A DNA stretch of 13,059 bases from Candidatus Zixiibacteriota bacterium (GTDB lineage Bacteria > Zixibacteria > MSB-5A5 > GN15 > FEB-12): contig JADFLZ010000027.1 in NCBI GenBank assembly GCA_022564135.1, positions 1-13,059 of the forward strand, written 5' to 3'. The translations under genes and the position numbers were made by a program. The notes under the pieces are model-generated. The model saw only the letters and a program-made list of their open reading frames with translations. It made no database searches and was not told where the DNA came from. Shown here piece after piece: positions 1 through 6,690 of this stretch; position 1 is the stretch's first letter; every line of letters begins with the position of its first letter.

Positions 1-210
1 ATTGCGATTTCACTTTTTATGTTTATTGTCTACTGGGCATTTTTGATAGGCGGCGAAGATCTGGCCGACAGAGGTATTATTCATCCTGTCATAGCCATGT
101 GGAGCGCCAATATTTTGATAGCTGCAGCCGGCTCCTACCTGCTCTATATGGCTGTAACTGAAAAACCTTTTATGTCTTTTTTCAGAAAGCCCAGACAGGA
201 ACAGCCTTGA
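1..210 (+). CDS. LptF/LptG (YjgP/YjgQ) family permease, C-terminal fragment
   Basis: The reading frame is open from base 1, so this is the 3' end of a longer gene and not a small 63-residue protein. The visible 69 codons encode the tail typical of LptF/LptG permeases: a helix (IVYWAFLIGGEDLADRG), a short loop, a second helix (MWSANILIAAAGSYLLYMAV) and a short basic tail ending at a TGA. Family knowledge: these inner-membrane proteins pair with the LptB ATPase to extract lipopolysaccharide and pass it to the periplasmic bridge. The stop overlaps the TTG start of the next permease by four bases (TTGA), so the two are translationally coupled, as expected for an lptF-lptG pair. Family assignment rests on the tail pattern and on the neighbour. 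Which paralogue it is (F or G) cannot be proved from this fragment. Confidence 0.8.
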   Translation: MAISLFMFIVYWAFLIGGEDLADRGIIHPVIAMWSANILIAAAGSYLLYMAVTEKPFMSFFRKPRQEQP

Positions 211-1289
211 TAAAAATTATCGATATCTACCTGCTCAAGAAATTCTTTGCGGCGCTACTGGTAACGGCGGTGGCAGTCGGCTTTACTATTATTATTATAA
301 ATATAATCGACCAGCTCCGGTTTTTCGTCGATAACGATGTGCCCTTTATGATAATTTTAGAATACTATTTCTATTTTGCCGGCTGGGTTTTGAAGCAGTT
401 TTTGCCGATGTTCGTCCTGTTAGCTACTCTTTTTTCGGTATCTCTTTTGGCCCGTAGAAACGAATTTCTGGCTCTTAAGTCGCTTGGGTTTTCGCTCTAC
501 CGCCTGGCACTGCCGCTGGTTCTGGCTGCGCTGCTACTTGCTGTCGGGCATATTTACTACAACGAAGTGCTCTATGTTGATGCCAATAAACGGCGGGTTG
601 AAATAAAAGAGTATACTATTAAAAAAAGGGCCATTCGTAATCAGACACATATTAAAAATATCTACCGCCAGATAGCGCCGGGGCATTTCTATACAATTAG
701 CAGCTTTAACATTAAACGGCGCCAGGGTGAAAACCTGAATGTTTATCAAAAAAGAAACAACAAGCTGGCCAGTTTGATCAGCGCCAAGAGAATCACTTTT
801 GAAGATCACTACTGGGTTGCTGTTGAAGGCTATGTGCGGCTGTTCGAAGATACGGCCAGCGAGTCATATTATGAATTTGACAAAATGCGACTGCCTGAGA
901 TACAGGATAAGCCCGAAGATCTTGCCAGACGGATAGGTAAACCGGAGGACATGAGCTACGCCGAGCTCAAAGATTATATCGACATTATGAAACGAACCGG
1001 CGGTCCCTATCTTCGGGAGTCAATTGATCTCAAAATCAAAATCGCCTATCCCCTGACATCTGTCATGGTAGTACTCTTGAGCATCCCTTTTGCCGCCAAC
1101 CCCAAGCGCGGCGGCATTGCTTTTTCTTTTGCAATTGGCGGGCTAATTTCATTGACATATTTTGTTCTCTTCAGAGTGCTGCAGTCGGCCGGGTATAATG
1201 AAAAAATACCAGAGGACCTGGCAGTCTGGGGCATCAATATTCTCTTTTTTGTAATTGGCGTTTCGACTATGATAGGCGCCAGAAAATAA
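207..1289 (+). CDS. LptF/LptG (YjgP/YjgQ) family LPS export permease
   Basis: A complete 360-residue protein, the usual family length. It has N-terminal helices at about residues 12-33, 47-80 and 98-118. A soluble periplasmic beta-rich region follows (about 120-275, the beta-justroll domain of the family). Three helices at about 279-298, 303-325 and 335-356 close the protein. The cytoplasmic coupling segment RRNEFLALKSLGFS (83-96) matches the family hallmark before the third helix. It should work with a second permease and LptB to drive LPS out of the inner membrane. Start: TTG at 207 inside the TTGA overlap with the upstream stop, with CAGGA about eight bases upstream. As the second gene of the pair, and from its N-terminus (a short cytoplasmic lead, then a helix), it is more likely LptG than LptF, but I leave the symbol open. 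It ends in TAATG, overlapping the next start by one base. Confidence 0.92.
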   Translation: MIKIIDIYLLKKFFAALLVTAVAVGFTIIIINIIDQLRFFVDNDVPFMIILEYYFYFAGWVLKQFLPMFVLLATLFSVSLLARRNEFLALKSLGFSLYRLALPLVLAALLLAVGHIYYNEVLYVDANKRRVEIKEYTIKKRAIRNQTHIKNIYRQIAPGHFYTISSFNIKRRQGENLNVYQKRNNKLASLISAKRITFEDHYWVAVEGYVRLFEDTASESYYEFDKMRLPEIQDKPEDLARRIGKPEDMSYAELKDYIDIMKRTGGPYLRESIDLKIKIAYPLTSVMVVLLSIPFAANPKRGGIAFSFAIGGLISLTYFVLFRVLQSAGYNEKIPEDLAVWGINILFFVIGVSTMIGARK

Positions 1290-2071
1290 TGCCCCACCCC
1301 GATCATGAAAAAAACCGCTACTCCTGGAATCAGGTTGTCGAGCTGCATTACAATCACCTCGGTTACAGAACTAAAGAATTCTTAGATGGTACTTCACATC
1401 TTAAACGTATTGAGCTTGAGGCACTGGGTGATGTGGCCGGCAAATCAATGCTGCATTTACTGTGCCATTTCGGTCTAGACAGTCTGTCTTGGGTCAGAAA
1501 AGGCGCCGAAGTAACGGGCATTGATATTTCTGAAAAAGCTATTGAGTTTGCTAACAAGTTAAAAGGCGAAACAAAGCTTGAAGCAGAATTTATCAGAAGC
1601 GATGTACTGGATTTAATCGGCGTTATTGATAAGAAATTCGATATCGTATTTCAATCTTACGGCACCCATATCTGGATTTCAGATATTGAAAGGTGGGCAG
1701 AGGTTGTGTCGCATTATTTGAAACCAGGCGGGACATTTTTCATAGTTGATTCGCATCCGGTAGAAGTTTTGTTTAACGCCCCTACCTGGGATTACTTTAC
1801 CAGAGACCCGGAGCGGACAGTTAATCCTGCGGACTATATTGACCGTGATTTCAAAGGGAACGGAGAATATGTGGAGTGGCAGCATCCGCTGTCTGAGATT
1901 CTCAATGCGCTGATTAGTGCCGGACTGACTATTGAACATGTTGGAGAATACAATCACGGTTATTATCAGGTCGACGAAAACTGGTATTCGGATAAAGACA
2001 GATACTGGTATCCCCCCGGCGGCCCGACAGCCTATCCGCTGCTTTTGTCTATTAAGGCGAGGAAGATGTAG
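1289..2071 (+). CDS. Class I SAM-dependent methyltransferase
   Basis: A 260-residue soluble protein with a Rossmann methyltransferase core. Motif I is MLHLLCHFGLDSLS (54-67), where CHFGLD replaces the more usual CGxGxG. This variant is recognisable from a subfamily whose members read HLxCHFGLDTLSW. The acidic end of strand 2 is VTGIDISEKAIEFA (75-88), a strand-4 segment is FDIVFQSYGTHIWI (117-130), and LKPGG (144-148) is the loop before strand 5. The C-terminal part (about 160-260) is rich in Trp and Tyr and probably forms the substrate pocket. The substrate cannot be read from the sequence. The ATG overlaps the stop of the permease gene (TAATG), with only a weak Shine-Dalgarno, so translation probably depends on coupling. 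No functional tie to LPS export is evident beyond the operon position, although modification of an envelope lipid or sugar is conceivable. Confidence 0.88.
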   Translation: MPHPDHEKNRYSWNQVVELHYNHLGYRTKEFLDGTSHLKRIELEALGDVAGKSMLHLLCHFGLDSLSWVRKGAEVTGIDISEKAIEFANKLKGETKLEAEFIRSDVLDLIGVIDKKFDIVFQSYGTHIWISDIERWAEVVSHYLKPGGTFFIVDSHPVEVLFNAPTWDYFTRDPERTVNPADYIDRDFKGNGEYVEWQHPLSEILNALISAGLTIEHVGEYNHGYYQVDENWYSDKDRYWYPPGGPTAYPLLLSIKARKM

Positions 2072-2084
2072 GTCGGGCTTATTT

Positions 2085-2119
2085 GGGGCAGATGAGGACA
2101 CGCCTAAGCGGCCGCCCAC
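2085..2119. repeat. 35-bp direct repeat, copy 1
   Basis: This copy starts GGGGCAGATGAGGACACGCC and ends GCGGCCGCCCAC. It is repeated at 2247-2281 with a single difference (GATGAGG versus GATTAGG). A 12-base tail, GCTCAGGATGAC, follows both copies (2170-2181 and 2292-2303), so the two units are related but differ in internal length. The AGGACA inside it can pair with TGTCCT at 2128-2133. It lies 13 bases after the methyltransferase stop and is non-coding. Confidence 0.85.
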
Positions 2120-2204
2120 AAAACATTTGTCCTTTGACTCCCTCGAGTACATCGGGACTTTGCTGTAAGGCTCAGGATGACTGCTCTGGCGTGAGTTTTA
2201 ATTT

Positions 2205-2238
2205 GTCATTGCGAGGCGCGAAGCAACGAAGCAATCTC
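2205..2238 (+). repeat. Short interspersed palindromic repeat (GTCATTGCGAGG type), copy A
   Basis: A 34-base element beginning GTCATTGCGAGG and ending GAAGCAATCTC. It matches the element at 3078-3111 at 32 of 34 positions. The ends ATTGC and GCAAT are complementary, so the element can fold on itself. Repeats of this kind are scattered through intergenic regions of many bacterial genomes. Here it sits between the two copies of the 35-bp direct repeat. Confidence 0.85.
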
Positions 2239-2246
2239 ACATAAGA

Positions 2247-2281
2247 GGGGCAGATTAGGACACGCCTAAGCGGCCGCCCAC
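2247..2281. repeat. 35-bp direct repeat, copy 2
   Basis: Second copy of the element at 2085-2119, 162 bases downstream, with 34 of 35 bases identical. Here TTAGGACA (2255-2262) is matched by TGTCCTAA (2324-2331), which could close a long hairpin just past the end of the lipoprotein gene. Together with copy 1 it makes the whole spacer 2072-2333 a mosaic of repeat units with no gene. Confidence 0.85.
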
Positions 2282-2333
2282 GAAATGCCCCGCTCAGGAT
2301 GACAGGGCTTCTACCAAAACCTTTGTCCTAAAA

Positions 2334-2891
2334 TTATTCTTGTCGAAATAACTGCCCTTCTTTCGGAAAGGCACTCTCATTTTCGGCATACTTGAGGACA
2401 AATTCCTGCAATTCCTTGGTCGATGCAGTCAGTACAAAATCATCGCCTTGTAATATTTCGCGGCTTAGCTCGGTTTTTCCGTCTCGGTACAAGCCTCTAA
2501 GCCAGTCAATATCCAGTCCGTCAAGGCGTAAAACATCTTTTTTCAACGAAACTTTGTAGAAAGAATGCGCCGATATCAAATGTCCTTTGTGGAATTCGTT
2601 GCCGCATTCCGGTTCATCGGGCTGAAGGTTCAAGAACAGATTATCACCAAGTTTTAGCAGATGTGCGGTGAAATCTGAGGGAATCGAATCTTCGGTGTAA
2701 ATCATTGTATAGGACGAACTGCCATTTTTGATAAACTCATAGCTGATCCCGCCATCTTCTTCAGCCCAAATTCCCAACAGTGACGGCTCAAACACCAGCT
2801 CATTTTCAGTATAAAGCGGATGAAGTGACGGAACACAACCGACTAAGAACAAACTGACTATTGCGAAAATAGCCAGACTCTTCATTTTCAT
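2334..2891 (-). CDS. Small outer- or inner-membrane lipoprotein of unknown function
   Basis: A 185-residue protein starting MKMKSLAIFAIVSLFLVGC. It has a basic start, a hydrophobic stretch and the lipobox LVGC with the lipidated Cys at position 19, so it is a type II signal-peptide lipoprotein. Residue 20 is Val, not Asp, which by the E. coli rule would favour outer-membrane sorting. After the Cys comes PSLHPLYTENELVFEPSLLGIWAEE. This opening (CxPSLHPLYT...LVFEPxLxGxW) is familiar from conserved lipoproteins of unknown function. The rest is predicted mostly beta. Start: ATG at 2891 with GGAG five bases upstream; the ATG two codons later is possible but has poorer spacing. The gene stands alone between two repeat-rich spacers, with a plausible promoter upstream (2925-2953). 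It is probably monocistronic. I do not assign a function. Confidence 0.85.
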   Translation of the reverse strand: MKMKSLAIFAIVSLFLVGCVPSLHPLYTENELVFEPSLLGIWAEEDGGISYEFIKNGSSSYTMIYTEDSIPSDFTAHLLKLGDNLFLNLQPDEPECGNEFHKGHLISAHSFYKVSLKKDVLRLDGLDIDWLRGLYRDGKTELSREILQGDDFVLTASTKELQEFVLKYAENESAFPKEGQLFRQE

Positions 2892-2924
2892 AGGATCTCC
2901 TTTTTTATGGATAAGTTTCTACAA

Positions 2925-2953
2925 AATCTAATGCTGACAGGTGGTATAGGCAA
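2925..2953 (-). promoter_or_regulatory. Candidate sigma-70-type promoter for the lipoprotein gene
   Basis: On the minus strand TTGCCT (2953-2948) is followed after exactly 17 bases by TAGATT (2930-2925). Each matches the -35 or -10 consensus at 4 of 6 positions. Initiation near 2918 would leave a leader of about 27 bases containing the GGAG site. Sequence match only. The sigma factor preferences of this organism are unknown. Confidence 0.4.
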
Positions 2954-3018
2954 GCTGAAAGTTTGATGTAGAAATGTAGGGCACCATGGCCTTTAGTGGT
3001 TCTGCCTTAATAGGCTTG

Positions 3019-3057
3019 GAGATTGCCGCGCCCCGAAAAATCGGGGTTCGCAATGAC
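3019..3057 (-). repeat. Interspersed palindromic repeat, inverted variant copy B
   Basis: Read on the minus strand it begins GTCATTGCGA and ends GCAATCTC, the same ends as copies A and C. Its middle is different, a perfect 6-bp hairpin CCCCGA-AAAA-TCGGGG (3031-3046). It lies head-to-head with copy C across 20 bases. Conserved ends with a divergent core suggest that the ends are what is recognised or maintained. Confidence 0.7.
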
Positions 3058-3077
3058 ACAGGCTAAGTTTATATTCC

Positions 3078-3111
3078 GTCATTGCGAGGAGCGAAGCGAC
3101 GAAGCAATCTC
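3078..3111 (+). repeat. Interspersed palindromic repeat (GTCATTGCGAGG type), copy C
   Basis: A 34-base element that matches copy A (2205-2238) at 32 of 34 positions. The differences are at element positions 13 (A for C) and 21 (G for A). It faces copy B in inverted orientation. Intergenic, downstream of ahcY. Confidence 0.85.
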
Positions 3112-3165
3112 GCATTAAAAAGAGGCAGAGCCAACTTATGGTACTGCCATTCTCAAACTTTAGAA

Positions 3166-3197
3166 GTCAGGACAACGCCAACGAGGCGAGTCCTGAC
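3166..3197 (-). terminator. Strong hairpin downstream of ahcY; possible terminator or palindromic repeat
   Basis: GTCAGGAC (3166-3173) pairs with GTCCTGAC (3190-3197). Inside, CGCC (3176-3179) pairs with GGCG (3185-3188) around the loop AACGA, leaving a small 2/1-base bulge. That gives 12 base pairs, beginning about 20 bases past the ahcY stop. On the minus strand it is followed by TTCTAAAG and not by a real T-tract. It may end the metK-ahcY transcript without being a textbook intrinsic terminator, or it may be another REP-like repeat. Confidence 0.45.
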
Positions 3198-3218
3198 CTA
3201 CAAGAAATCAAACTGCAA

Positions 3219-4478
3219 TTAGGTGCCCATCTGCCAGGAGGCCAGATATTTCACCTGTTCGGGAGTCAGTTTATCTATCGAAACGCCCATTGATTTGAGC
3301 TTCAAAGCTGCTATTTTGGCATCTATCTTTTCGGGTACGACATAAACTTTGTTCTCAAACTTTTTGTGGTTCTTGACCACATACTCGGCGGCCAGCGCCT
3401 GATTGGCAAACGACATATCCATGACCATAGCCGGGTGGCCTTCGGCGGCGGCCAGATTTATCAAGCGGCCTTCGCTGAGAATCATTATTCTCTTTTTGCT
3501 CAAAGTGTACTCGACCACTTCCGGGCGGACTTCGCGTTTTTTGGAAGCAGCTTTATTTAAGCCGTCTAAATCAATTTCTACATTGAAATGTCCGGAGTTG
3601 GCTACTATTGCGCCGTCTTTCATGCGCTTGAGGTGATTAAGTCCGATAGCGTGCAGGTTGCCGGTAACTGTTACAAAGACGTCGCCAATAGCGGCGGCTT
3701 TGTTTAATGGCATCACCTGAAAGCCGTCCATGACAGCTTCAATACCTTTGACCGGATCGACTTCGACCACGATAACATTGGCGCCCATTCCCTTAGCGCG
3801 AGTCGCCAGACCGCGTCCACACCAGCCGTAACCGATTATTACAAATGTAGAGCCGGCGATAAGCAGATTAGTCGCCCGCAGAATGCCGTCTAAGGTAGAC
3901 TGTCCGGTGCCATAGCGGTTATCGAAAAAGTGTTTTGTCTTGGATTCGTTAACGGCTACTACCGGAAACATGAGAGCTTTATCTTTTTCCATGGCTTTGA
4001 GTCTGATAACACCGGTGGTGGTTTCTTCGGTTCCGGCCATGATGCCTTTTATCAATTCTTTTCTGTCACTGTGGATACTGCTGACTAAATCAGCACCGTC
4101 ATCCATGGTTATGTGCGGCTTAAAATCGAGCGCCTGATGAATATGCTTGTAATAAGTTTTTGTGTTTTCACCTCTGATAGCAAAGACGCTGATGCCGTAT
4201 TCACTTACTAAGGCTGCGGCGGTTTCGTCCTGTGTTGAAAGCGGATTGGAGGCGCATAAGGTCGTATTGGCGCCGCCGGCTTTAAGTGTGCGCATCAGAT
4301 TGGCGGTCTCGGTGGTAACGTGCAGACAGGCCGCGATATTAATGCCTTTTAAGGGTTTTTCTTTTTTAAATCTTTCACGAATCAGTCTCAGTACAGGCAT
4401 ACTGCGCTCGGCCCATTCGATTTTGCTTACGCCGGCTTTAGCAAGTTTCTTATCTTTGATGTCAAATTTTAGAGGCAT
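3219..4478 (-). CDS. ahcY: Adenosylhomocysteinase (S-adenosyl-L-homocysteine hydrolase), short type
   Basis: This 419-residue cytoplasmic NAD-dependent enzyme splits S-adenosylhomocysteine into adenosine and homocysteine, removing the product inhibitor of methyltransferases. Visible motifs are CLHVTTETA (51-59, catalytic His53), MDDGAD (125-130), GTEETTTGV (149-157) and the active-site pair Lys182/Asp186 in TKHFFDNRYGTGQS. The NAD-binding site is VIIGYGWCGRGLA (213-225), and SGHFNVEID is at 295-303. Position 191 is Thr where the animal enzyme has Cys195. The protein lacks the C-terminal HYRY tail and the roughly 40-residue insertion of many bacterial forms, and ends YLASWQMGT. These traits mark the short archaeal/Thermotoga-like subtype. 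The ATG lies 4 bases after the metK stop, and its AAGGA site lies inside the metK 3' end, so the two are co-transcribed. Confidence 0.96.
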   Translation of the reverse strand: MPLKFDIKDKKLAKAGVSKIEWAERSMPVLRLIRERFKKEKPLKGINIAACLHVTTETANLMRTLKAGGANTTLCASNPLSTQDETAAALVSEYGISVFAIRGENTKTYYKHIHQALDFKPHITMDDGADLVSSIHSDRKELIKGIMAGTEETTTGVIRLKAMEKDKALMFPVVAVNESKTKHFFDNRYGTGQSTLDGILRATNLLIAGSTFVIIGYGWCGRGLATRAKGMGANVIVVEVDPVKGIEAVMDGFQVMPLNKAAAIGDVFVTVTGNLHAIGLNHLKRMKDGAIVANSGHFNVEIDLDGLNKAASKKREVRPEVVEYTLSKKRIMILSEGRLINLAAAEGHPAMVMDMSFANQALAAEYVVKNHKKFENKVYVVPEKIDAKIAALKLKSMGVSIDKLTPEQVKYLASWQMGT

Positions 4479-4482
4479 TTTT

Positions 4483-5646
4483 TTAAGCGTCCTTCTTTAG
4501 TTTGTTAACTTTGTCAGTTTTTTCCCAGGTGAAAGTTTTTTCGGTTCTTCCAAAATGACCGTAGGCAGCAGTAATAGCATAAATAGGTCTTCTCAAATTA
4601 AGATGCTTTATGATGCCTCGCGGAGTCAGATCAAAATGTTTACGAATAAGTCTGGCAATTTGTTTATCAGGAATTTTTCCGCTGCCGCCGGTATCAACCA
4701 TGACCGAAACCGGCTCTGCCACCCCGATGGCATAAGCTAATTGTAGCGTGCAGATATCGGCCAGACCGGAGGCCACCACGTTTTTGGCCACATAACGGGC
4801 CATATATGTCGCTGAGCGGTCAACTTTGGTCGGGTCCTTGCCGGAAAAAGCGCCGCCGCCATGGGGCGTGGTGCCGCCATAAGTATCGACAATAATCTTC
4901 CTGCCGGTCATGCCGGTATCAGACTGCGGGCCGCCGACTACAAATTTGCCGGTCGGATTTACCAAAAATCTTGTTTTATTGTCAATCATCTTTTTAGGAA
5001 CCACCGGCAAAATTACTTTTTCAATTATCTCTTCTCTGGACTTTTTTGTAATCTTCTTTCCGGTTTTATCAAGAATCTCTATAGTGTGCTGAGTTGAAAT
5101 AACAATAGTATCTGCCCGGTGCGGCTGACCGTTTTTGTATTCCAGGGTCACCTGCGATTTACCGTCGGGGCCAAGATACGGCAGTATGTTTTTCTTGCGG
5201 ACATCGGCAAGTTTTCTGGCCAGCTTTTGAGCCAGCATGATTGGCATTGGCATCAGCTCTTTGGTCTCGCGGCAGGCGTAACCAACCATAAGTCCCTGGT
5301 CACCGGCGCCGCCGGTATCTACTCCCTGAGAAATATCCGGTGACTGCGTGCCAATCGCGTTAAGAACTGAACAGGTGTCGTAGTCGAACCCAAAGCGGTG
5401 GTCGGTATAGCCGATATCTTTGACAGCCCGGCGGACAATATCCTGAACATCGATTTTGGCTTTGGTAGTTATTTCGCCGCCGACAATGACCATGCCTACC
5501 GTGATAAAAGTTTCGCAGGCGACTCGGCTGGTTTTATCCTGACGAAGTACAGCATCTAAAACTTCGTCAGAAATGCGGTCGCAAATTTTGTCGGGGTGAC
5601 CTTCGGTAACAGACTCCGAGGTAAATAGATAGTCTTTATTGGGCAC
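4483..5646 (-). CDS. metK: S-adenosylmethionine synthetase (methionine adenosyltransferase)
   Basis: A 387-residue cytoplasmic enzyme making SAM from methionine and ATP, a normal length. Motifs: FTSESVTEGHPDKICDRISDE (8-28), with the nucleotide- and metal-binding His17 and Asp19; signature 1 GAGDQGLMVGY (113-123); and signature 2 GGGAFSGKD (263-271), followed by the conserved K and R of DPTKVDRSA. The mobile gating loop before signature 1 is very short here (QGVDTGGAGDQG), compared with a longer acidic loop in the E. coli enzyme. The start is GTG at 5646, with CGGAG about nine bases upstream; no ATG lies nearer the conserved N-terminus. It follows the nucleotidyltransferase by 32 bases and precedes ahcY by 4. 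The 32-base gap has no room for a SAM riboswitch. Confidence 0.97.
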   Translation of the reverse strand: MPNKDYLFTSESVTEGHPDKICDRISDEVLDAVLRQDKTSRVACETFITVGMVIVGGEITTKAKIDVQDIVRRAVKDIGYTDHRFGFDYDTCSVLNAIGTQSPDISQGVDTGGAGDQGLMVGYACRETKELMPMPIMLAQKLARKLADVRKKNILPYLGPDGKSQVTLEYKNGQPHRADTIVISTQHTIEILDKTGKKITKKSREEIIEKVILPVVPKKMIDNKTRFLVNPTGKFVVGGPQSDTGMTGRKIIVDTYGGTTPHGGGAFSGKDPTKVDRSATYMARYVAKNVVASGLADICTLQLAYAIGVAEPVSVMVDTGGSGKIPDKQIARLIRKHFDLTPRGIIKHLNLRRPIYAITAAYGHFGRTEKTFTWEKTDKVNKLKKDA

Positions 5647-5678
5647 TTAGATTTTCTCCGGATATATTTTGATGAAAT

Positions 5679-6665
5679 TCACTTGCTGTACTTGCTCCCC
5701 TCAATAATAGAGTTATCGCCAAGATTGAGGGTTCCTTTATAATTGCTTATTAAAACGCTTTTACCTATCAAAGAATCTTTTATATCAGCGTTTTTCACAG
5801 TTGAGCTCTCCCCTATAATTGAATTTTCTATGACAGAATCTGATATCGAGACAGACCCTGCAATCGAAACATTGGGACCTATGGTAGATTTCGAAATATC
5901 AGCAGTCTCTGAAATATATACCGGTGGCACGATTTTTGAGCCGTTATGACTATTTGATGAATTCATCGATTTTAGAAAATGTTGATTTGATTTTAGAATT
6001 GTCTCTTTCTTACCGCAGTCGTGCCAGCTTTCGACTTCGCTGGCTTTGAATTTTGTGCCGCTTTCTATCATCCCCTGTAAAGCATCAGTAAGTTGAATTT
6101 CCCCGCTGGTTTTCTTATCAGATTTTATTAGTTTGGCCAGTTCACTTTTGAGCACTGCTGTTTCTTTGAAATAATAAAGGCCAATCAAGGCTAAATTCCC
6201 GGGCGGATTTTTCGGTTTTTCCACTAATTTGGTTACGATTCCGTCTTTTACATCCGCGATACCGAATCTCTGCGGGTCATCGACTTGCTTTACTCCGAGA
6301 ACATAATCAGATTTTTTAGTGAATTCAGCCAGGTCGCATTCGGCTATGGTGTCACCGAGAATAATAAGCAGATTGCTTTCTTCTATATTTTCTATGCCTA
6401 AGCTCACAGCATATCCTAACCCCAATAGTCTGTCCTGGTTCACAAATGATGACTTAAACGAATAGCTGTTGCTTACATATTCTTTGATCTGGCTGCCCAA
6501 ATAGCCTGTGACAAATATAATTTCGTCGATATCGAGCTGCGCGAGCGGGTCTAGAATATGAGCCAGAATCGGCTTGCCGGCGACCTCTAAAAGTGGCTTG
6601 GGAACTGTATTTGTATGAGGCCGCAGACGCCTACCTTCACCTGCGACGGGAATGACAACTTTCAA
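5679..6665 (-). CDS. Sugar-1-phosphate nucleotidyltransferase with C-terminal left-handed beta-helix
   Basis: A 328-residue soluble enzyme of the NTP_transferase family. Residues 1-235 form the catalytic domain: VIPVAGEGRRLRPHT (4-18, nucleotide loop), KPLLEVAGKPI (23-33), ILGDT (102-106, metal-binding Asp105), VEKP (148-151), GEIQLTDAL (188-196) and WHDCG (214-218). After a Ser/Asn-rich linker (about 232-243), residues 246-325 show hexapeptide-type repeats (ISETADISKSTIGPNVSIAG and similar) that form a left-handed beta-helix. The set resembles the long glucose-1-phosphate thymidylyltransferases and GlmU-like uridylyltransferases. Neither the sugar nor the nucleotide can be decided here. No acetyltransferase extension is present beyond the repeats. 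Start: TTG at 6665 with AGGAAG six bases upstream. It probably leads the metK-ahcY operon, with a candidate promoter at 6691-6719. Confidence 0.9.
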   Translation of the reverse strand: MKVVIPVAGEGRRLRPHTNTVPKPLLEVAGKPILAHILDPLAQLDIDEIIFVTGYLGSQIKEYVSNSYSFKSSFVNQDRLLGLGYAVSLGIENIEESNLLIILGDTIAECDLAEFTKKSDYVLGVKQVDDPQRFGIADVKDGIVTKLVEKPKNPPGNLALIGLYYFKETAVLKSELAKLIKSDKKTSGEIQLTDALQGMIESGTKFKASEVESWHDCGKKETILKSNQHFLKSMNSSNSHNGSKIVPPVYISETADISKSTIGPNVSIAGSVSISDSVIENSIIGESSTVKNADIKDSLIGKSVLISNYKGTLNLGDNSIIEGSKYSK

Positions 6666-6690
6666 CCGCTTCCTTTCAGTTTAGGCTGTT

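Larger units (their letters stand above)
2981..3145. repeat. Nested, imperfect inverted-repeat element (about 165 bp)
   Basis: The two halves mirror each other around a 20-base centre (3058-3077). Outer arms: GGTTCTGCC (2998-3006) against GGCAGAGCC (3124-3132), plus ACCAT (2983-2987) against ATGGT (3138-3142). Inner arms: GAGATTGC (3019-3026) against GCAATCTC (3104-3111), and TCGCAATGAC (3048-3057) against GTCATTGCGA (3078-3087). It has no reading frame. It may be a MITE-like or composite palindromic element that inserted between ahcY and the lipoprotein gene, or two head-to-head copies of the interspersed repeat. With the hairpin at 3166-3197 it accounts for most of the 327-base spacer 2892-3218. 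Confidence 0.65.

Noticed and set aside
19..210. A stand-alone 63-residue membrane protein
   Set aside because: The frame is open to the window edge, and the content matches the end of an LptF/LptG permease, so it is a truncated gene and not a small one.
1679..2168. Open frames on both strands overlapping the methyltransferase gene (1679-2152 minus, 1932-2168 plus)
   Set aside because: Both overlap a gene with clear family motifs, lack Shine-Dalgarno sites and show low-complexity Arg/Pro/Ser composition typical of shadow frames.
3019..3057. Intrinsic terminator at the CCCCGA/TCGGGG hairpin
   Set aside because: The stem is only 6 base pairs with no T-tract on either side, and the whole segment matches the interspersed repeat ends better.
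2072..3218. CRISPR array in the repeat-rich spacers
   Set aside because: Repeats are few, of differing kinds and orientation, with irregular spacing and no cas genes nearby.
5647..5678. SAM riboswitch upstream of metK
   Set aside because: Only 32 bases separate metK from the preceding gene and no aptamer-like structure fits. The 89-base gap upstream of the nucleotidyltransferase also shows none.
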